The notes: generated by a model from the sequence alone, not told the origin. A stretch of 64,000 nucleotides of DNA from Thiomicrorhabdus cannonii (GCF_013391695.1 NZ_JACBGH010000003.1:62001-126000); one strand, 5' to 3'. Positions 34,549-45,113 are shown, numbered from the stretch's first letter. Program-made: numbers and translations.

Positions 34549-34893
34549 ATGACGGATAAATCGCATAAATCATCGCAGAACAAGTCGGAGGGCCAATCGT
34601 CAAAGGCTTCGAATTCGCCGCCTCGTCTGGAGCAGAGTGCCAGCCAGCGCAATAATCCGTTGCACGGCATTACCCTCAAAATCATTGTCAGCGAATTGCA
34701 TGACTATTATGGCGGTTGGCAGGGACTGGCGCAAAAAGCGCCGATGAACTGTTTTAAAAACAATCCAACGCTAAAATCGGCACTGACTTTTTTGCGCAAA
34801 ACGCCTTGGGCGCGTGAGAAAGTTGAACAGCTTTATCTGTTTACCCAGCGTGAAATCCAACGCCGGAATAGAACGAAACCGGGGTCAGAATAA
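34549..34893 (+). CDS. VF530-family DNA-binding-like protein
   Basis: A 114-residue protein whose C-terminal 75 residues carry the VF530/PF09905 signature: NPLHGITLKIIVSELHDYYG, CFKNNPTLKSALTFLRKTPW. The structure of a Vibrio homologue suggests a double-strand-binding fold; no cellular role is firmly known. The first 35 residues are polar and disordered (K, S, Q, N). The stop and last residues KPGSE are encoded by the repeat-like segment at 34877-34892. AGGAG precedes the ATG. Confidence 0.88.
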   Translation: MTDKSHKSSQNKSEGQSSKASNSPPRLEQSASQRNNPLHGITLKIIVSELHDYYGGWQGLAQKAPMNCFKNNPTLKSALTFLRKTPWAREKVEQLYLFTQREIQRRNRTKPGSE

Positions 34894-34957
34894 GGGCATC
34901 CAAAACGCCAATGAAAGAGAAAAGGCAAGACCCTTGCCAAGAAAGTGGATGCCTTTT
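34877..34957 (+). repeat. Repeat element and terminator-like fold behind the VF530-type gene
   Basis: ACCGGGGTCAGAATAA at 34877-34892 covers the end of the coding region. It is followed by a branched fold: ggcatcc / ggatgcc as outer stem (about 34895-34952) around ggcaag-ac-ccttgcc (about 34924-34938), ending in a cTTTTg run. The fold may terminate transcription. The frame at 34814-35128 spanning this region is not credible as a gene. Confidence 0.5.
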
Positions 34958-35177
34958 GTAATATTAACGACTCGTAGCTTGGTTCAGCGCGAAATTAAAG
35001 CGTGTTGCGCTGGGAACAACCACCGGGCTGCCGGTTATTTAAGATGGCTGCGGGCCGCAGGTTTATCGATTTGTTTGGGTATTGAATTATTTTTGGGTGG
35101 GATAAAAATTACCAACGGAAGGCCATAAATAAATGCTTTATAGTGGCGCTTTTTTCAACTCGGTAGAGGGATATTCC

Positions 35178-35321
35178 ATGTCTGATAATATGCAAAACAC
35201 CCAATCAAAACCTTCAAAAAGCCGCATGGCGATTAAATACGGCGCAATCGGCGTATTACTTGCCGCCGCTCCGGTGATTCTGGCAGCTGAAATTTTGATG
35301 CCAATGCTTTCAGTTCGCTAG
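35178..35321 (+). CDS. 47-residue single-helix membrane protein, unrecognised
   Basis: The ATG at 35178 has GAGGG eight bases upstream. The product has a polar N terminus (MSDNMQNTQSKPSKSR), one membrane helix (YGAIGVLLAAAPVILAAEIL) and the end MPMLSVR. I do not recognise it. Codon use looks normal and a stem-loop follows the gene, which supports a real small gene. Confidence 0.5.
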   Translation: MSDNMQNTQSKPSKSRMAIKYGAIGVLLAAAPVILAAEILMPMLSVR

Positions 35322-35342
35322 GCCTTTCTCAAAGCCTGATTC

Positions 35343-35374
35343 CTATGCTCTCACGCTCATTGTCGGGAGCATAG
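35343..35374 (+). terminator. Stem-loop behind the 47-residue gene
   Basis: An 8-bp stem ctatgctc / gagcatag with a loop of about 16 bases. There is no T-run, so termination would be weak. Confidence 0.4.
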
Positions 35375-35488
35375 CTGCCCTCGGGTTGCTCGTTCCAATC
35401 AATTGCCACCTGTCTAACATCATCACGTTGTTTCTGATGCGGCTGCATCTTCGATTTGCGCATCGCCATCCTGAAAATACTGAACATA

Positions 35489-35511
35489 ACCGGGGTTAGA
35501 GTAACGTTATC
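35489..35511 (+). repeat. Extragenic repeat ACCGGGGTTAGAGTAACGTTA
   Basis: A third member of the group at 34508 and 34877; its AGAGTAACGTTA half is a perfect inverse of 34508-34519. It overlaps the stop codon of the converging EamA gene. A weaker relative, tggccccgattctttat, lies at 36558. Confidence 0.5.
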
Positions 35512-36445
35512 CGGCGTTGGTTTTTTGCAGTACCGCTTTGCGGTGTTGATTGCGACCGATAATAACCAAACCGATGCCGCCGAGCATCAGCAGGGCGGCC
35601 AAGATAAAGCGCAAAGTAATCGGTTCTGCCAACAGCCAGTTGGCGCCGACGGCCGCGAGCAGCGGCACCAGCAGTTGCGAGGTGGAAGCCATGCTCGGGG
35701 AAAGATTGGTCAACGCCTTGTACCACAAGATATAACCCAAGCCCGAAGTGACCGCGCCAGAAAACAGCGCCAAACCGATTCCCTTGGCCGTAAAATGAAT
35801 GTTCGGCAGAAAAAACAGGCTGACGACGGTAGCCAGCGCCACCAGCGGCAGCGTGCGGTAAAAGTTGAACGCGGTATCGCGCAGAGGATCAAGCGATTTG
35901 CGGCCGTACAAACTGTACAGCGCCCAGGTGTAGGCCGAGATGACCACCATCACCAATCCCCACCAAGACGGAGTGCTCAGTTTCGGGTAGACCAAATACA
36001 GCAGACCGAACAACGCCAATGCCACGCCGATCCACTCCGCCGCGTGAAGTTTGTGGCCTTGCCGAACGCCATAAACGATCATCGTCAACTGCACCACCAC
36101 CGCCAGAATCAGAGCGCCGTTTGCCGTGCTGATGGCCACATAACCGTAAGAGAATGTAATCGCGTAGACAAACAGCACCACCGCTGATCGCCAACTGCCT
36201 CTGCTGGCATGGGTTGTTTTTTCAGCCCGCAAAACCGTGTTGGATTGCCGGCGTGACATCCACAGCATCACCAAAAACAGCATCGCCGCGGCCGAACCGA
36301 GCCGTAAATTGGTGAAGCTCACCGGATCGATCAGCTGACCGTCAAGCGCCCATCGGCAGACAATCGCGTTGGTGGCGAAAGCGACCATCGACAAAAATGT
36401 AAACAGGGCGGTTTGAAATAGCGCGGCGCGGCTTAGATGTGGCAT
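35507..36445 (-). CDS. EamA/DMT-family transporter
   Basis: Ten predicted membrane helices in two homologous five-helix halves, the EamA/RhaT arrangement, in 312 residues from the ATG at 36445 (a TTG four codons upstream is an alternative). Typical features are the first-half AIVCRWALDGQLIDP-F-LR region and the second-half SPSMASTSQLLVPLLAA followed by LLAEPITLRFILAALLMLGG. These proteins export amino acids or other small metabolites; substrate unknown. It converges on the 47-residue gene. Confidence 0.92.
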   Translation of the reverse strand: MPHLSRAALFQTALFTFLSMVAFATNAIVCRWALDGQLIDPVSFTNLRLGSAAAMLFLVMLWMSRRQSNTVLRAEKTTHASRGSWRSAVVLFVYAITFSYGYVAISTANGALILAVVVQLTMIVYGVRQGHKLHAAEWIGVALALFGLLYLVYPKLSTPSWWGLVMVVISAYTWALYSLYGRKSLDPLRDTAFNFYRTLPLVALATVVSLFFLPNIHFTAKGIGLALFSGAVTSGLGYILWYKALTNLSPSMASTSQLLVPLLAAVGANWLLAEPITLRFILAALLMLGGIGLVIIGRNQHRKAVLQKTNAG

Positions 36446-36588
36446 ATCGAATCTCAAGAAACGACCGACATGGTCGCGTGCGCTATTTTAAAGGTTGGCT
36501 AAAAAGAAGCCAGTGGAATTTGAAGCTGGGGAAAACGGAAAAGAATTTTTCATTCTGGCCCCGATTCTTTATCAGTGTCGGCGGATGG

Positions 36589-37119
36589 TTATTGGCACTC
36601 TCTTACCCAAATCCACTGTTGGGTATCAACGCCGATCGCCTTGGCTTTATCCGAGTACGCCTGGCACTGCGCTTTAGGCGGATTGGGGGAGCGTGCTAAA
36701 ATCCAGGCGTAATCGGTGTTTGGGCCAATCACCAGGCTCATGCTGTATTCCTTGTCCAGCATCGCCACATTGTAACCGCCGTAAAAAGGGCCAAAAAAAG
36801 AGACTTTTAAGGCACCACGATTACTCGCGCCTGTAAAGTAAGCTTTGCCTTCGGCCAAACTGGCCTCTCCATTTTCGTCAATGCCTTGGTTTATAACGCG
36901 CACGCCACCGTCTTCGCGCAGCGAATAGGTCGCGGTTACCTCGCTCAGGCCGCGTTCAAACGAGTGATCCAAACGCGGGATTTCGTACCATTTGCCTAAA
37001 TATTGGTTCAGCTCAAAAGGGGTCACCGGCTCAACCTTGTCCGGTACTTTGGTGCAGCCTGCCAGCGCCGCCATTGCGGCGGTAAATCCCATAATATTTA
37101 ACCAAGTGCGCTGCGACAT
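36589..37119 (-). CDS. blc: Outer-membrane lipoprotein lipocalin (Blc-like)
   Basis: From the ATG at 37119, with AAGGAG five bases upstream, the protein has 176 residues. It has a lipoprotein signal with lipobox LAGC and the lipocalin signature YLGKWYEIPRLDHSFERG, then YSLREDGGVRVINQG and FFGPFYGGYNV, and the C-terminal WILARSPN and QWIWVRECQ region. Blc binds lysophospholipids or fatty acids at the outer membrane, often under stress. Confidence 0.95.
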   Translation of the reverse strand: MSQRTWLNIMGFTAAMAALAGCTKVPDKVEPVTPFELNQYLGKWYEIPRLDHSFERGLSEVTATYSLREDGGVRVINQGIDENGEASLAEGKAYFTGASNRGALKVSFFGPFYGGYNVAMLDKEYSMSLVIGPNTDYAWILARSPNPPKAQCQAYSDKAKAIGVDTQQWIWVRECQ

Positions 37120-37177
37120 AAGAACTCCTTGACGATTTAAAACCGAACCACTCAGCCAGAGAAACGGCAGGTGCAGT

Positions 37178-40100
37178 CTACTGCGCAAAATCTTCCGGAT
37201 CGTAACCCAGATTCGGTGCTAGCCATTTCTCGGCTTCTTCGATGCTCCATTTTTTGCGTTTGGCGTAGTCTTCGACCTGGTCGCGGCCGATGGAGCCGAC
37301 ACCGAAGTATTTCGATTCCGGATGCGAGAAGTAAACGCCGGAAACCGCCGCGGTCGGATACATCGCATAGCTTTCGGTGATTTGCAGGCCGATGGCGGTA
37401 TCCGGTTTGAGCAGTTCCCAGATCGTGCCTTTTTCGGTGTGTTCCGGACAGGCCGGGTAGCCGGGCGCCGGGCGTATGCCGAGATATTTCTCTTTAATCA
37501 GCTCTTCGTTGCTCAGCTCTTCGTCCGGCGCATAGCCCCATTCGGTCTTGCGCACCATTTCATGCAAAGTTTCGGCAAAGGCTTCGGCAAAACGGTCGGC
37601 CAGCGCTTTCAGCATAATCGACTCATAGTCGTTGTGTTCGGCTTCAAACTCGGCGACTTTTTCATCCACGCCGATCCCGCCGGACACCGCGAATAGACCA
37701 ACATAATCGGCAATACCGGTTTCTTTGGGCGCCACATAATCGCTCAAACACTGGTTGTAACCGCCGCGTTTTTTCTCCGCCTGCTGGCGCAGGTTGTGCA
37801 GTACGGTCAGCACCTCGCTGCGCGACTCGTCGGTATAGACTTCGATGTCGTCGCCGATGGCATTGGCGGGATAGAAGCCGTAGACGGCTTTGGCGGTAAT
37901 CCATTTTTCGGCAACGATTTTCTCGAGCATCGCCTGCGCATCGGCATAGACCTTGCGCGCTTCTTCGCCAACCACATGGTCGTCGAGAATACGTGGGAAC
38001 AGGCCGTGCAGTTCCCAGGACTGGAAGAACGGCGACCAGTCGAAACGCTCCAGCAGTTTTTCCAGCGGGAAGTCTTCAATCACGCGTGTGCCGAGGAAGG
38101 AAGGCTTAACCGGCTGGTAGCCGTTCCAGTCGATTTCGATGCGGTTTTCGCGCGCCTTGTTGATCGGGATGCGTTTGACCTCTTTGGCGCGTGCCTTACG
38201 CTCTTCACGCACCTGTTCGTACTCGGCTTTGATTTTGGCGGCAAAATCGGCTTTGAGTTCGTTGGAAATCAGACTTTGCGCCACGCCCACCGCGCGCGAG
38301 GCGTCTTTCACGTAAACCACCGGGTGCGAATATTGCGGTTCTATCTTGACCGCCGTGTGCGCTTTGGAGGTGGTCGCACCGCCAATCAGCAGCGGCAGGT
38401 TCATGCCGCGCTCTTCCATCAGTTTGGCGACATTCACCATCTCTTCCAAAGACGGGGTGATCAGACCGGACAGGCCGATGACGTTGGCGCCCTGTTCGAT
38501 GGCGGTATCCAGAATCTTCTCGGCCGGCACCATGACGCCCAGGTCGATGACCTCGAAATTGTTACACTGCAGCACCACGCCGACGATATTCTTGCCGATG
38601 TCGTGCACGTCGCCCTTAACGGTCGCCATGACGATCTTGCCATTGGCCTGGCCTTCGGTTTTGGCGGCCAGAATGTAAGGGTCAAGATAGGCCACCGCGC
38701 GCTTCATCACACGTGCCGATTTCACCACCTGCGGCAGGAACATTTTGCCCGAGCCGAACAGGTCGCCGACCACGTTCATGCCGTCCATCAAAGGCCCTTC
38801 AATTACACTCAAGCCGGAGCCTAGTTTTTGATAGGCCTCTTCGGTATCGGCTTCGATAAAGTCGGTAATGCCTTTGACCAGGGCATGTTCCAGGCGTTTC
38901 TCGACTGGTGCATCGCGCCACGCCAAATCCGCTTCTTTGCCAGCGGCAGAGCCATCGCCACGGAATTCGGCGGCGACTTCCAGCAAGCGTTCGCCGGCTT
39001 CCGGGTCTTTGTTCAAAATCACGTCTTCAACGGCCAAACGCAGTTTCTCGGGCAGGTCGTCGTAGATCGCCATCTGACCGGCGTTGACAATCCCCATGTC
39101 CATGCCTTCTTTGATGGCGTAGTAGAGGAATACTGAGTGGATCGCTTCACGCACCGGGTTATTGCCGCGGAACGAGAAGGAGACGTTGGAGACACCGCCG
39201 GAAATCTTGGCGTGCGGCAGGTTGGCCTTGATCCAGGTGACCGCGTTGATGAAATCCAAACCGTAGTTGTTGTGTTCTTCGATGCCGGTCGCCACCGCGA
39301 AGATGTTCGGGTCGAAAATGATGTCCTGCGGCAAAAAGCCCACTTTCTGGGTCAGCACGTCGTAAGAGCGTTGACAGATTTCGATTTTGCGCGCCAGCGT
39401 GTCGGCCTGTCCGGTTTCGTCGAACGCCATGACAATCGCTGCTGCGCCGTATTGTTTGACCAGCTTGGCCTGCTCGATAAACTTCTCTTCGCCCTCTTTC
39501 AGCGAGATGGAGTTGACCACGCCCTTGCCCTGAATGCATTTCAGACCGGCTTCGATGACCTCCCATTTGGAGGAGTCGATCATAATCGGCACGCGCGACG
39601 CTTCCGGTTCCGAGGCCAATAGATTCAAGAAACGCACCATGCAAGCCTTGGCGTCCAACATGCCTTCGTCCATATTGACGTCGATAATCTGCGCGCCGTC
39701 CTGCACCTGTTTGACGGCGATTTCAATCGCCTCTTCGTAGTTCTCTTCGATAATCAAACGCTTGAACAGCGCCGAACCGGTGACGTTGTTACGCTCGCCG
39801 ACGTTCACAAACAGGGTGTTCTCGTCGATGTTCAACGGTTCCAAACCGGAAAGTCGACAGGCCGGGTGTACGTCTGGCAGTTCGCGGCGCGGATGCGCCT
39901 GCGCGGCCTTGGCCATCGCTTCAACGTGGTCGGGCGTGGTGCCGCAGCAACCGCCGATAATATTGATCCAGCCGTTTTTCGCCCAATGGTTGATTTCGGC
40001 GGCCATCTGTTCGGGGGTTTCGTCGTATTCGCCGAACTCGTTGGGCAGACCGGCATTGGGGTGTACGGAAACGTAGGTTTCGCAAACGCGGCTCAGTTCC

Positions 40101-40882
40101 TGCACGTAAGGGCGCAACTCTTCCGGTCCCAAGGCGCAGTTTAGGCCGACCGACAGCGGTTGGGCGTGCGCGACGGCGTTGTAGAAGGCTTCGGTGGTTT
40201 GACCGGAAAGGGTTCTTCCACTGGCGTCCGTAATTGTCCCAGATAGCATAATCGGCACTTCATAACCGACCTCTTTTTCCACTTCCTTAACTGCAAAAAT
40301 AGCGGCTTTGGCATTCAGGGTGTCGAATACGGTTTCAATCAGAATGGTGTCGACGCCGCCTTCCAGCAGCGCGTGAGTCGCTTGTTTGTAGGCGGTCACC
40401 AGCTCGTCAAAAGAGGTGTTACGGAAGCCTGGGTCATTCACATCCGGCGAAATCGAGGCGGTGCGGTTTGTCGGCCCTAAAACGCCGGCCACAAAACGCG
40501 GTTTGCCGTCTTCGGATTCCGCAATGTCGCACGCTTCGCGCGCCACTTTCGCCGCCGCCAGATTGATTTCTCTGACATGGGCTTCCATTTCGTAGTCGGC
40601 CTGGGCGATGGTGGTGGCGTTGAAGGAGTTGGTCTCAAGAATATCCACGCCCTTGCGCAGAAAGCTCAGATGGATGTCACGAATCACGTCCGGTTTGGTA
40701 ATGACCAGAATGTCGTTATTGCCCTTGATGTCCATGTGGTAGTCGGCAAAACGCTCGCCGCGGAAGTCTTCTTCGCTGAGGTTGAAGCCCTGAATCATCG
40801 TGCCCATCGCCCCGTCAAGCACGACAATGCGTTCTTGTAGCAGTGTTTTCAGGGTTTGCAGGCGTTCGGTTCTTTGACTCAT
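37178..40882 (-). CDS. metH: Cobalamin-dependent methionine synthase
   Basis: The ATG at 40882 gives about 1234 residues, close to the E. coli enzyme (1227). All modules are present in order: homocysteine-binding barrel with zinc cysteines (GLNCALG and GGCCGTTP), pterin-binding barrel ([26 protein letters not shown]), cobalamin-binding Rossmann domain with [10 protein letters not shown] and the lower-ligand histidine, and the activation domain ([24 protein letters not shown]). It transfers the methyl group of methyltetrahydrofolate to homocysteine. I see no cobalamin riboswitch upstream; only about 130 bases separate it from the preceding gene, and these hold a terminator. Confidence 0.98.
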   Translation of the reverse strand: MSQRTERLQTLKTLLQERIVVLDGAMGTMIQGFNLSEEDFRGERFADYHMDIKGNNDILVITKPDVIRDIHLSFLRKGVDILETNSFNATTIAQADYEMEAHVREINLAAAKVAREACDIAESEDGKPRFVAGVLGPTNRTASISPDVNDPGFRNTSFDELVTAYKQATHALLEGGVDTILIETVFDTLNAKAAIFAVKEVEKEVGYEVPIMLSGTITDASGRTLSGQTTEAFYNAVAHAQPLSVGLNCALGPEELRPYVQELSRVCETYVSVHPNAGLPNEFGEYDETPEQMAAEINHWAKNGWINIIGGCCGTTPDHVEAMAKAAQAHPRRELPDVHPACRLSGLEPLNIDENTLFVNVGERNNVTGSALFKRLIIEENYEEAIEIAVKQVQDGAQIIDVNMDEGMLDAKACMVRFLNLLASEPEASRVPIMIDSSKWEVIEAGLKCIQGKGVVNSISLKEGEEKFIEQAKLVKQYGAAAIVMAFDETGQADTLARKIEICQRSYDVLTQKVGFLPQDIIFDPNIFAVATGIEEHNNYGLDFINAVTWIKANLPHAKISGGVSNVSFSFRGNNPVREAIHSVFLYYAIKEGMDMGIVNAGQMAIYDDLPEKLRLAVEDVILNKDPEAGERLLEVAAEFRGDGSAAGKEADLAWRDAPVEKRLEHALVKGITDFIEADTEEAYQKLGSGLSVIEGPLMDGMNVVGDLFGSGKMFLPQVVKSARVMKRAVAYLDPYILAAKTEGQANGKIVMATVKGDVHDIGKNIVGVVLQCNNFEVIDLGVMVPAEKILDTAIEQGANVIGLSGLITPSLEEMVNVAKLMEERGMNLPLLIGGATTSKAHTAVKIEPQYSHPVVYVKDASRAVGVAQSLISNELKADFAAKIKAEYEQVREERKARAKEVKRIPINKARENRIEIDWNGYQPVKPSFLGTRVIEDFPLEKLLERFDWSPFFQSWELHGLFPRILDDHVVGEEARKVYADAQAMLEKIVAEKWITAKAVYGFYPANAIGDDIEVYTDESRSEVLTVLHNLRQQAEKKRGGYNQCLSDYVAPKETGIADYVGLFAVSGGIGVDEKVAEFEAEHNDYESIMLKALADRFAEAFAETLHEMVRKTEWGYAPDEELSNEELIKEKYLGIRPAPGYPACPEHTEKGTIWELLKPDTAIGLQITESYAMYPTAAVSGVYFSHPESKYFGVGSIGRDQVEDYAKRKKWSIEEAEKWLAPNLGYDPEDFAQ

Positions 40883-40903
40883 AACTGATTCCATCAATGG
40901 CAA

Positions 40904-40932
40904 AAAATAATCGGGCTATTTTACCCGATTTA
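40904..40932 (-). terminator. Terminator between the receiver-GGDEF gene and metH
   Basis: On the minus strand AATCGGG / CCCGATT forms a stem with a run of six T, 80 bases beyond the stop of the upstream gene and 20 bases before metH. Confidence 0.7.
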
Positions 40933-41010
40933 TCACTTGAGCACTAATTTCAGCTGAGAGGCGCGCGGTTTCTGCAATGGCTTTTGACGCGGGGGGATGG
41001 CTTTTGAACG

Positions 41011-42258
41011 TTAAAACTCGACACTCACACGGTTGCGGCCGTTTTCTTTGGAGCGGTACAAGGCTTTGTCGGCGCGTGCAATCGCGCCCTCCAGGTCTTC
41101 GCCTGAAAAGGTCAGGCCCTGACTGACGGTAAACGGAATGCCGACTTTTTTGGGTGACTCCTCTTCCACCATGACTCTGAGCTGCGCGCAGAGTTCTTCG
41201 ATTTTGGCGGCATCCTTGGCTTCGCCCAAAACGCAGAACTCCTCACCGCCGAAGCGCGCCACCAGAAAGTCGGCAAAGACCGTTTGCAGCGCATCGGCCA
41301 TAAAGATAATGGCCTCGTCGCCTTTCTGATGGCCGTGGTTGTCGTTGACGAGTTTGAAGTGGTCGATATCGGCCATGACCACAAAAAAGTATTTGCGCAT
41401 CTGCTTTAGCTGGTTGAAAAGCACATGGCCTTGCTTGAAGAAGTAGCCGCGGTTGTAGGCGCCGGTCAGCGCATCGCGCTGCGAGATGTACTCGATTTCG
41501 TTGTAGGCATTGGCGTGGTCGATGTTCTGCTTGATGCGCACATACAGCTCTTCCGCCGTGAAGGTGGTGTTGAAGAAGTCGTTGACCCCGTATTTCATCA
41601 TCTTGATGGCGGTGGCGATGTTGTCGCTCGGTTCGCAGGCCATCATCGGCAGCTGGTTCTGGCTGAAGCGTTCGCGGACCTTGTTGATGAATTCATAGAT
41701 GTTGCTGTGACGGATGTTGTCCACGTCTTCAAGCAGAATCAGGTCGGGCTGGGATTTTGCCAGCTGGGTGGACAGCTCTTCGGGCGATTCAAACAGTTTG
41801 ACCTGAAAACGGTGGATGCGTAACAGTCCGACGAGTTTGTTGCTGTAGGCCGATTTGCCGGAAGTCAGAATCCACAAGGTGCGTTGCGCGTTTTTATAGA
41901 GGGTGATGACGGTTTGCAAGGCGTAACGGATTGACGAAGGACTGTCTTTAATGACGTAGTCGGCCACCTTTTTCTGGAACATCTCCTTGCGAATCTCTTC
42001 ACTGTAGCTGCCGGTCAGTACCACGGTGGTAATGTGATGGCTGTTGAGCAGGTCGATGGCTTCGCCGCGCGGCGCGTCGGGCAGGTGTAAATCGCTTAGG
42101 CAGACCACCACGTTGATGTCGGTATTGAGAACGGCTTTGGCTTCGGCCAGGCTGTGGCAGGTCAGAACGGGGAGTGGGCTGAGTTGTTCGAGTTGATCTT
42201 TTAAAAACAGGGCGATGGATTTCTGGTCGTCGATAATTAAAAAAACATCTTCTCGCAT
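41011..42258 (-). CDS. Double-receiver diguanylate cyclase response regulator
   Basis: A 415-residue cytoplasmic protein with two receiver domains (residues 1-120 and about 125-245) and a GGDEF domain. The first receiver has the acidic pair IDDQ and phosphoacceptor in CLSDLHLPD; the second has DLILLEDVDN. The cyclase site is intact (RFGGEEFCVL) and DALTGAYNRGYFF and FKLVNDNHGHQKGDE are typical. It synthesises c-di-GMP when phosphorylated. It resembles PleD in layout but its partner kinase is not here. Confidence 0.93.
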   Translation of the reverse strand: MREDVFLIIDDQKSIALFLKDQLEQLSPLPVLTCHSLAEAKAVLNTDINVVVCLSDLHLPDAPRGEAIDLLNSHHITTVVLTGSYSEEIRKEMFQKKVADYVIKDSPSSIRYALQTVITLYKNAQRTLWILTSGKSAYSNKLVGLLRIHRFQVKLFESPEELSTQLAKSQPDLILLEDVDNIRHSNIYEFINKVRERFSQNQLPMMACEPSDNIATAIKMMKYGVNDFFNTTFTAEELYVRIKQNIDHANAYNEIEYISQRDALTGAYNRGYFFKQGHVLFNQLKQMRKYFFVVMADIDHFKLVNDNHGHQKGDEAIIFMADALQTVFADFLVARFGGEEFCVLGEAKDAAKIEELCAQLRVMVEEESPKKVGIPFTVSQGLTFSGEDLEGAIARADKALYRSKENGRNRVSVEF

Positions 42259-42515
42259 GTTGGTTTCCGCTGGAATTAAGGAGTTTGGGAATGCCCTAAA
42301 GTATAAATGCTTATTTTTTTAAATGCTATGGCGCAAGCGAACGAATCGCCGGGTTTTTTGCCCGGGAGTGTCGGGCGGCGATATGTGGCGGCAATATCGG
42401 GCGGCAAGTTCGTCTCAATGGCGCCAGGTAATTGTTATAATAAGCGATTTTAAACAGCCGGGTGTCGCGCAAGCCTTTGCAAACAAGGCGGTGGCCTCAT
42501 GTAGTTGGAACGTCT

Positions 42516-43610
42516 ATGCTCTGCCAAGTTTTTCCTGAAGAATATCAAACGCAACTTGACCATAAAGTGGCACGTTTGCAAGCGCTGCTGCCTGCGCAGA
42601 CCGAGGTAAGGGTTTTCCCGTCGCCTCCGCAACATTACCGTGCGCGTGCGGAGTTCCGCGTTTGGCACGAGGGTGACGAATCCTTTTACATTATGTTTGA
42701 CGGCGACAGCAAACAGAAGGTGCGGGTGGATCGTTGTCCGATGGCGATTGAGGCTATTGATGCGCTGATGCCTGAACTGATGGCCGCGATCAATGCCGAT
42801 GCCGCACTGCGCCACAAGCTGTTTCAGGTCGATTTTTTGGCGACCCTGAGCGGCGAGATGCTGGTGACCTTGATTTACCGCCGTCCGATCGAGGAGGACC
42901 CGGCCTGGTCGGATTCGGTGGCGCGTTTGAAAACGCAGCTGCCGATTACGCATGTGATCGGCCGTGCGCGCAAACAGAAAGTCCTCAAAGACAGCGATTA
43001 TGTGGTCGAGCGTTTGACGGTGGATAACAAAACCTTTGTTTACCAGCAGGTGGAAAACAGCTTCACCCAGCCTAATGCCTACGTGGCGCAGCAGATGCTC
43101 GGCTGGGCGCGCGGCATGGCCGCCAACTATCTGGATGGTCAGGGCGATTTAATCGAGCTATACTGCGGCAACGGCAATTTTTCGATTGCGTTGGCCGACA
43201 AGTTCCGCCGTGTGCTGGCCACGGAAATTTCCAAGACGTCGGTGGCCTCGGCGCAGTTCAATATCGCCGCCAATCAGGTGGAAAACCTGACGATTATCAA
43301 AATGGCCGCCGAAGAGGTCAGCGAGGCTCTGGCCGGCAAAGCGTTCAACCGTTTGCAGGCGGTGGATCTGGCCAGTTACGCTTTTCAGGCGATTCTGGTT
43401 GACCCGCCGCGCGCCGGGCTGGACGATCTGACGCGTCACATGGTCACGGAGTATGAGCATATTCTCTATATCTCCTGTAATCCGGAAACCCTGGCGCGTG
43501 ACCTGGAAAGCATTTTACAAACGCACGATGTGCTGGAAGCGGCGCTGTTTGACCAGTTTCCCTATACCCACCACATTGAAAGCGGCGTGTTTCTGAAACG
43601 TAAAGCGTAA
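42516..43610 (+). CDS. trmA: tRNA (uracil-54-C5)-methyltransferase
   Basis: The ATG at 42516 gives 364 residues, matching E. coli TrmA (366); a longer start at 42462 lacks support. Motifs: [25 protein letters not shown], the SAM site [24 protein letters not shown], and the catalytic cysteine in ISCNPETL. It makes ribothymidine at position 54 of tRNA. It starts a plus-strand run with the next four genes, spacing 16, 50, 33 and then overlap. Confidence 0.96.
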   Translation: MLCQVFPEEYQTQLDHKVARLQALLPAQTEVRVFPSPPQHYRARAEFRVWHEGDESFYIMFDGDSKQKVRVDRCPMAIEAIDALMPELMAAINADAALRHKLFQVDFLATLSGEMLVTLIYRRPIEEDPAWSDSVARLKTQLPITHVIGRARKQKVLKDSDYVVERLTVDNKTFVYQQVENSFTQPNAYVAQQMLGWARGMAANYLDGQGDLIELYCGNGNFSIALADKFRRVLATEISKTSVASAQFNIAANQVENLTIIKMAAEEVSEALAGKAFNRLQAVDLASYAFQAILVDPPRAGLDDLTRHMVTEYEHILYISCNPETLARDLESILQTHDVLEAALFDQFPYTHHIESGVFLKRKA

Positions 43611-43626
43611 GTTGTAAGGAAAAAAG

Positions 43627-44391
43627 ATGTTATTAGCTTGGATTGGCGCACTTTTTATCGGCATTACCCTCGGTTTGTTGGGCTCCGGCGGCTCGATTCT
43701 GACCGTACCGGTGCTCACCTATCTGGTGGGGCAGGAAACCAAGGTGGCGATTGCCAGTTCCTTGATGATCGTCGGTGTCATCAGTGTCTTCTCGGCCATT
43801 CCCTATGCCCGTCAGCAGCTGGTTAAATGGCGCACGGTCGTCTTGTTTGGTATTCCCGGTATGGCCGGTGCGGTCGCGGGAGCCTGGCTGGCGCATTATG
43901 TCGCCGATGCGCTGCAGATGCTCATTTTTGCGGTGCTGATGATCGGTGCGGCTTACCTGATGTATAAGCCGATGAAGCTCGACGAAGGCGAGCAGGTTGA
44001 GCGCGCCATGTATAAGATCGCATTGGACGGTTTTATTGTGGGGGCGGTCACCGGCCTGGTCGGCGTGGGCGGCGGCTTCCTGATTATTCCGGCTTTGGTG
44101 CTGCTCGGCGGTTTGTCGATGCGCCTGGCGGTGGGCACGAGTTTGGTGATTATTGCGGTCAAATCGTTTGCCGGTTTTATCGAGTACCTGTCGGTGCTGA
44201 AGACATTGAATCTGACGCTCGATTGGGGTGTCATCGGTCTGTTCTCGGTGATAGGGGTGATCGGCGGCTGGCTTGGGCATAAAATCAGTAGTAAAGTGAA
44301 TCAGGAACACCTCAAAAAAGGCTTTGCTGTTTTCCTGATTCTGATGGGGGTCTTTATTCTCTATAAAAACCTGCCGACTCTCTTCGCCTGA
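43627..44391 (+). CDS. TauE/SafE-family sulfite/anion exporter
   Basis: A 254-residue TSUP-family membrane protein with about eight helices in two halves: GITLGLLGSGGSILTVPVL in the first and GAVTGLVGVGGGFLIIPALV in the second, both bearing the glycine-rich TSUP motif. Family members export sulfite, sulfoacetate or other sulfur anions. In this organism sulfite export is plausible but not proven. It is placed between trmA and the MOSC gene. Confidence 0.93.
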   Translation: MLLAWIGALFIGITLGLLGSGGSILTVPVLTYLVGQETKVAIASSLMIVGVISVFSAIPYARQQLVKWRTVVLFGIPGMAGAVAGAWLAHYVADALQMLIFAVLMIGAAYLMYKPMKLDEGEQVERAMYKIALDGFIVGAVTGLVGVGGGFLIIPALVLLGGLSMRLAVGTSLVIIAVKSFAGFIEYLSVLKTLNLTLDWGVIGLFSVIGVIGGWLGHKISSKVNQEHLKKGFAVFLILMGVFILYKNLPTLFA

Positions 44392-44441
44392 CATTAAAAC
44401 GGCGCAAGAGTGATGCGGACAAGCGCTTATAAGGGGGGCGT

Positions 44442-45080
44442 ATGCGGGTCGAATCCATTAATGTCGGCGCGGTAGAAACATTGCGCTGGCGCGATGGTGA
44501 GGAGTCGGGGGTGCATCCCCGGGCGCTTCACGGTCTGGTGAGGGTCAATAAAACCGGTCTTGAAGGCGATTCTAAAGTCGGGAAGCCGCAGGATGGAGAA
44601 GACAAGGCGGTGTTTGTGATGCCGGCCCAGGCATACGAACGCTTGGGGTTGCGCGAGCCGTTTGGATTCTTGGGTGAAAACCTCACCATTTCAGGTCTGG
44701 ATGAGCGTCAGGTCTGTTTGGGCGATCATTTGCGCATCGGCAGTGTATTGCTGGAGGTGTCGCAGCCGCGTGCCCCCTGTTGGAATCTGGACGAGCAGGA
44801 GCCGAACGCCTATTCGCAGAAGGGGTGTGTCGGTTTTTACTGCCGCGTGCTGCAGGAAGGTTTGTTGCATAAAGGCGATAGCGTGACGGTGGAGCCCTAT
44901 TCCGAAGCCTTGGGACGCACCTTCAGTTGCATCACGGTGTACGACCTGTATCGCGCCAAACTCTACCACCATAATGAGAAGGAATGGCTGATACTGCAGT
45001 CCGTCGTGAAACATCCGGCGTTGGCAGAGGCATGGCGCAAGGCGATTTTGGAGTTGCTCAAAATTCACTCCGCGGGATAA
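44442..45080 (+). CDS. MOSC-domain protein (YiiM-like)
   Basis: The 212-residue protein matches the MOSC/3-alpha domain pattern of YiiM: V-RV-KTGLEGDSKVG near residue 35, FVMPAQAYERL, GFLGENLTISGLDE, and QPRAPCWNLDE, where the conserved cysteine of MOSC domains sits. The C-terminal 3-alpha segment follows (VYDLYRAKLYHHN). YiiM-type proteins reduce N-hydroxylated compounds with molybdenum cofactor; a role in sulfur chemistry is possible by neighbourhood. Confidence 0.88.
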   Translation: MRVESINVGAVETLRWRDGEESGVHPRALHGLVRVNKTGLEGDSKVGKPQDGEDKAVFVMPAQAYERLGLREPFGFLGENLTISGLDERQVCLGDHLRIGSVLLEVSQPRAPCWNLDEQEPNAYSQKGCVGFYCRVLQEGLLHKGDSVTVEPYSEALGRTFSCITVYDLYRAKLYHHNEKEWLILQSVVKHPALAEAWRKAILELLKIHSAG

Positions 45081-45113
45081 GGATTCAAAAAAGGCAAAGG
45101 ACACAGCAAGATT

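Noticed and set aside
34814-35128. Open frame of 104 codons overlapping the VF530-type gene and the following repeat fold
   Set aside because: No ribosome site, overlaps a known family in another frame and runs through a structured repeat; the sequence has no recognisable fold.
40883-41010. Possible cobalamin or SAM riboswitch before metH
   Set aside because: Only 128 bases are available and they hold a terminator stem of the upstream gene; no B12-box or SAM-riboswitch core is visible.
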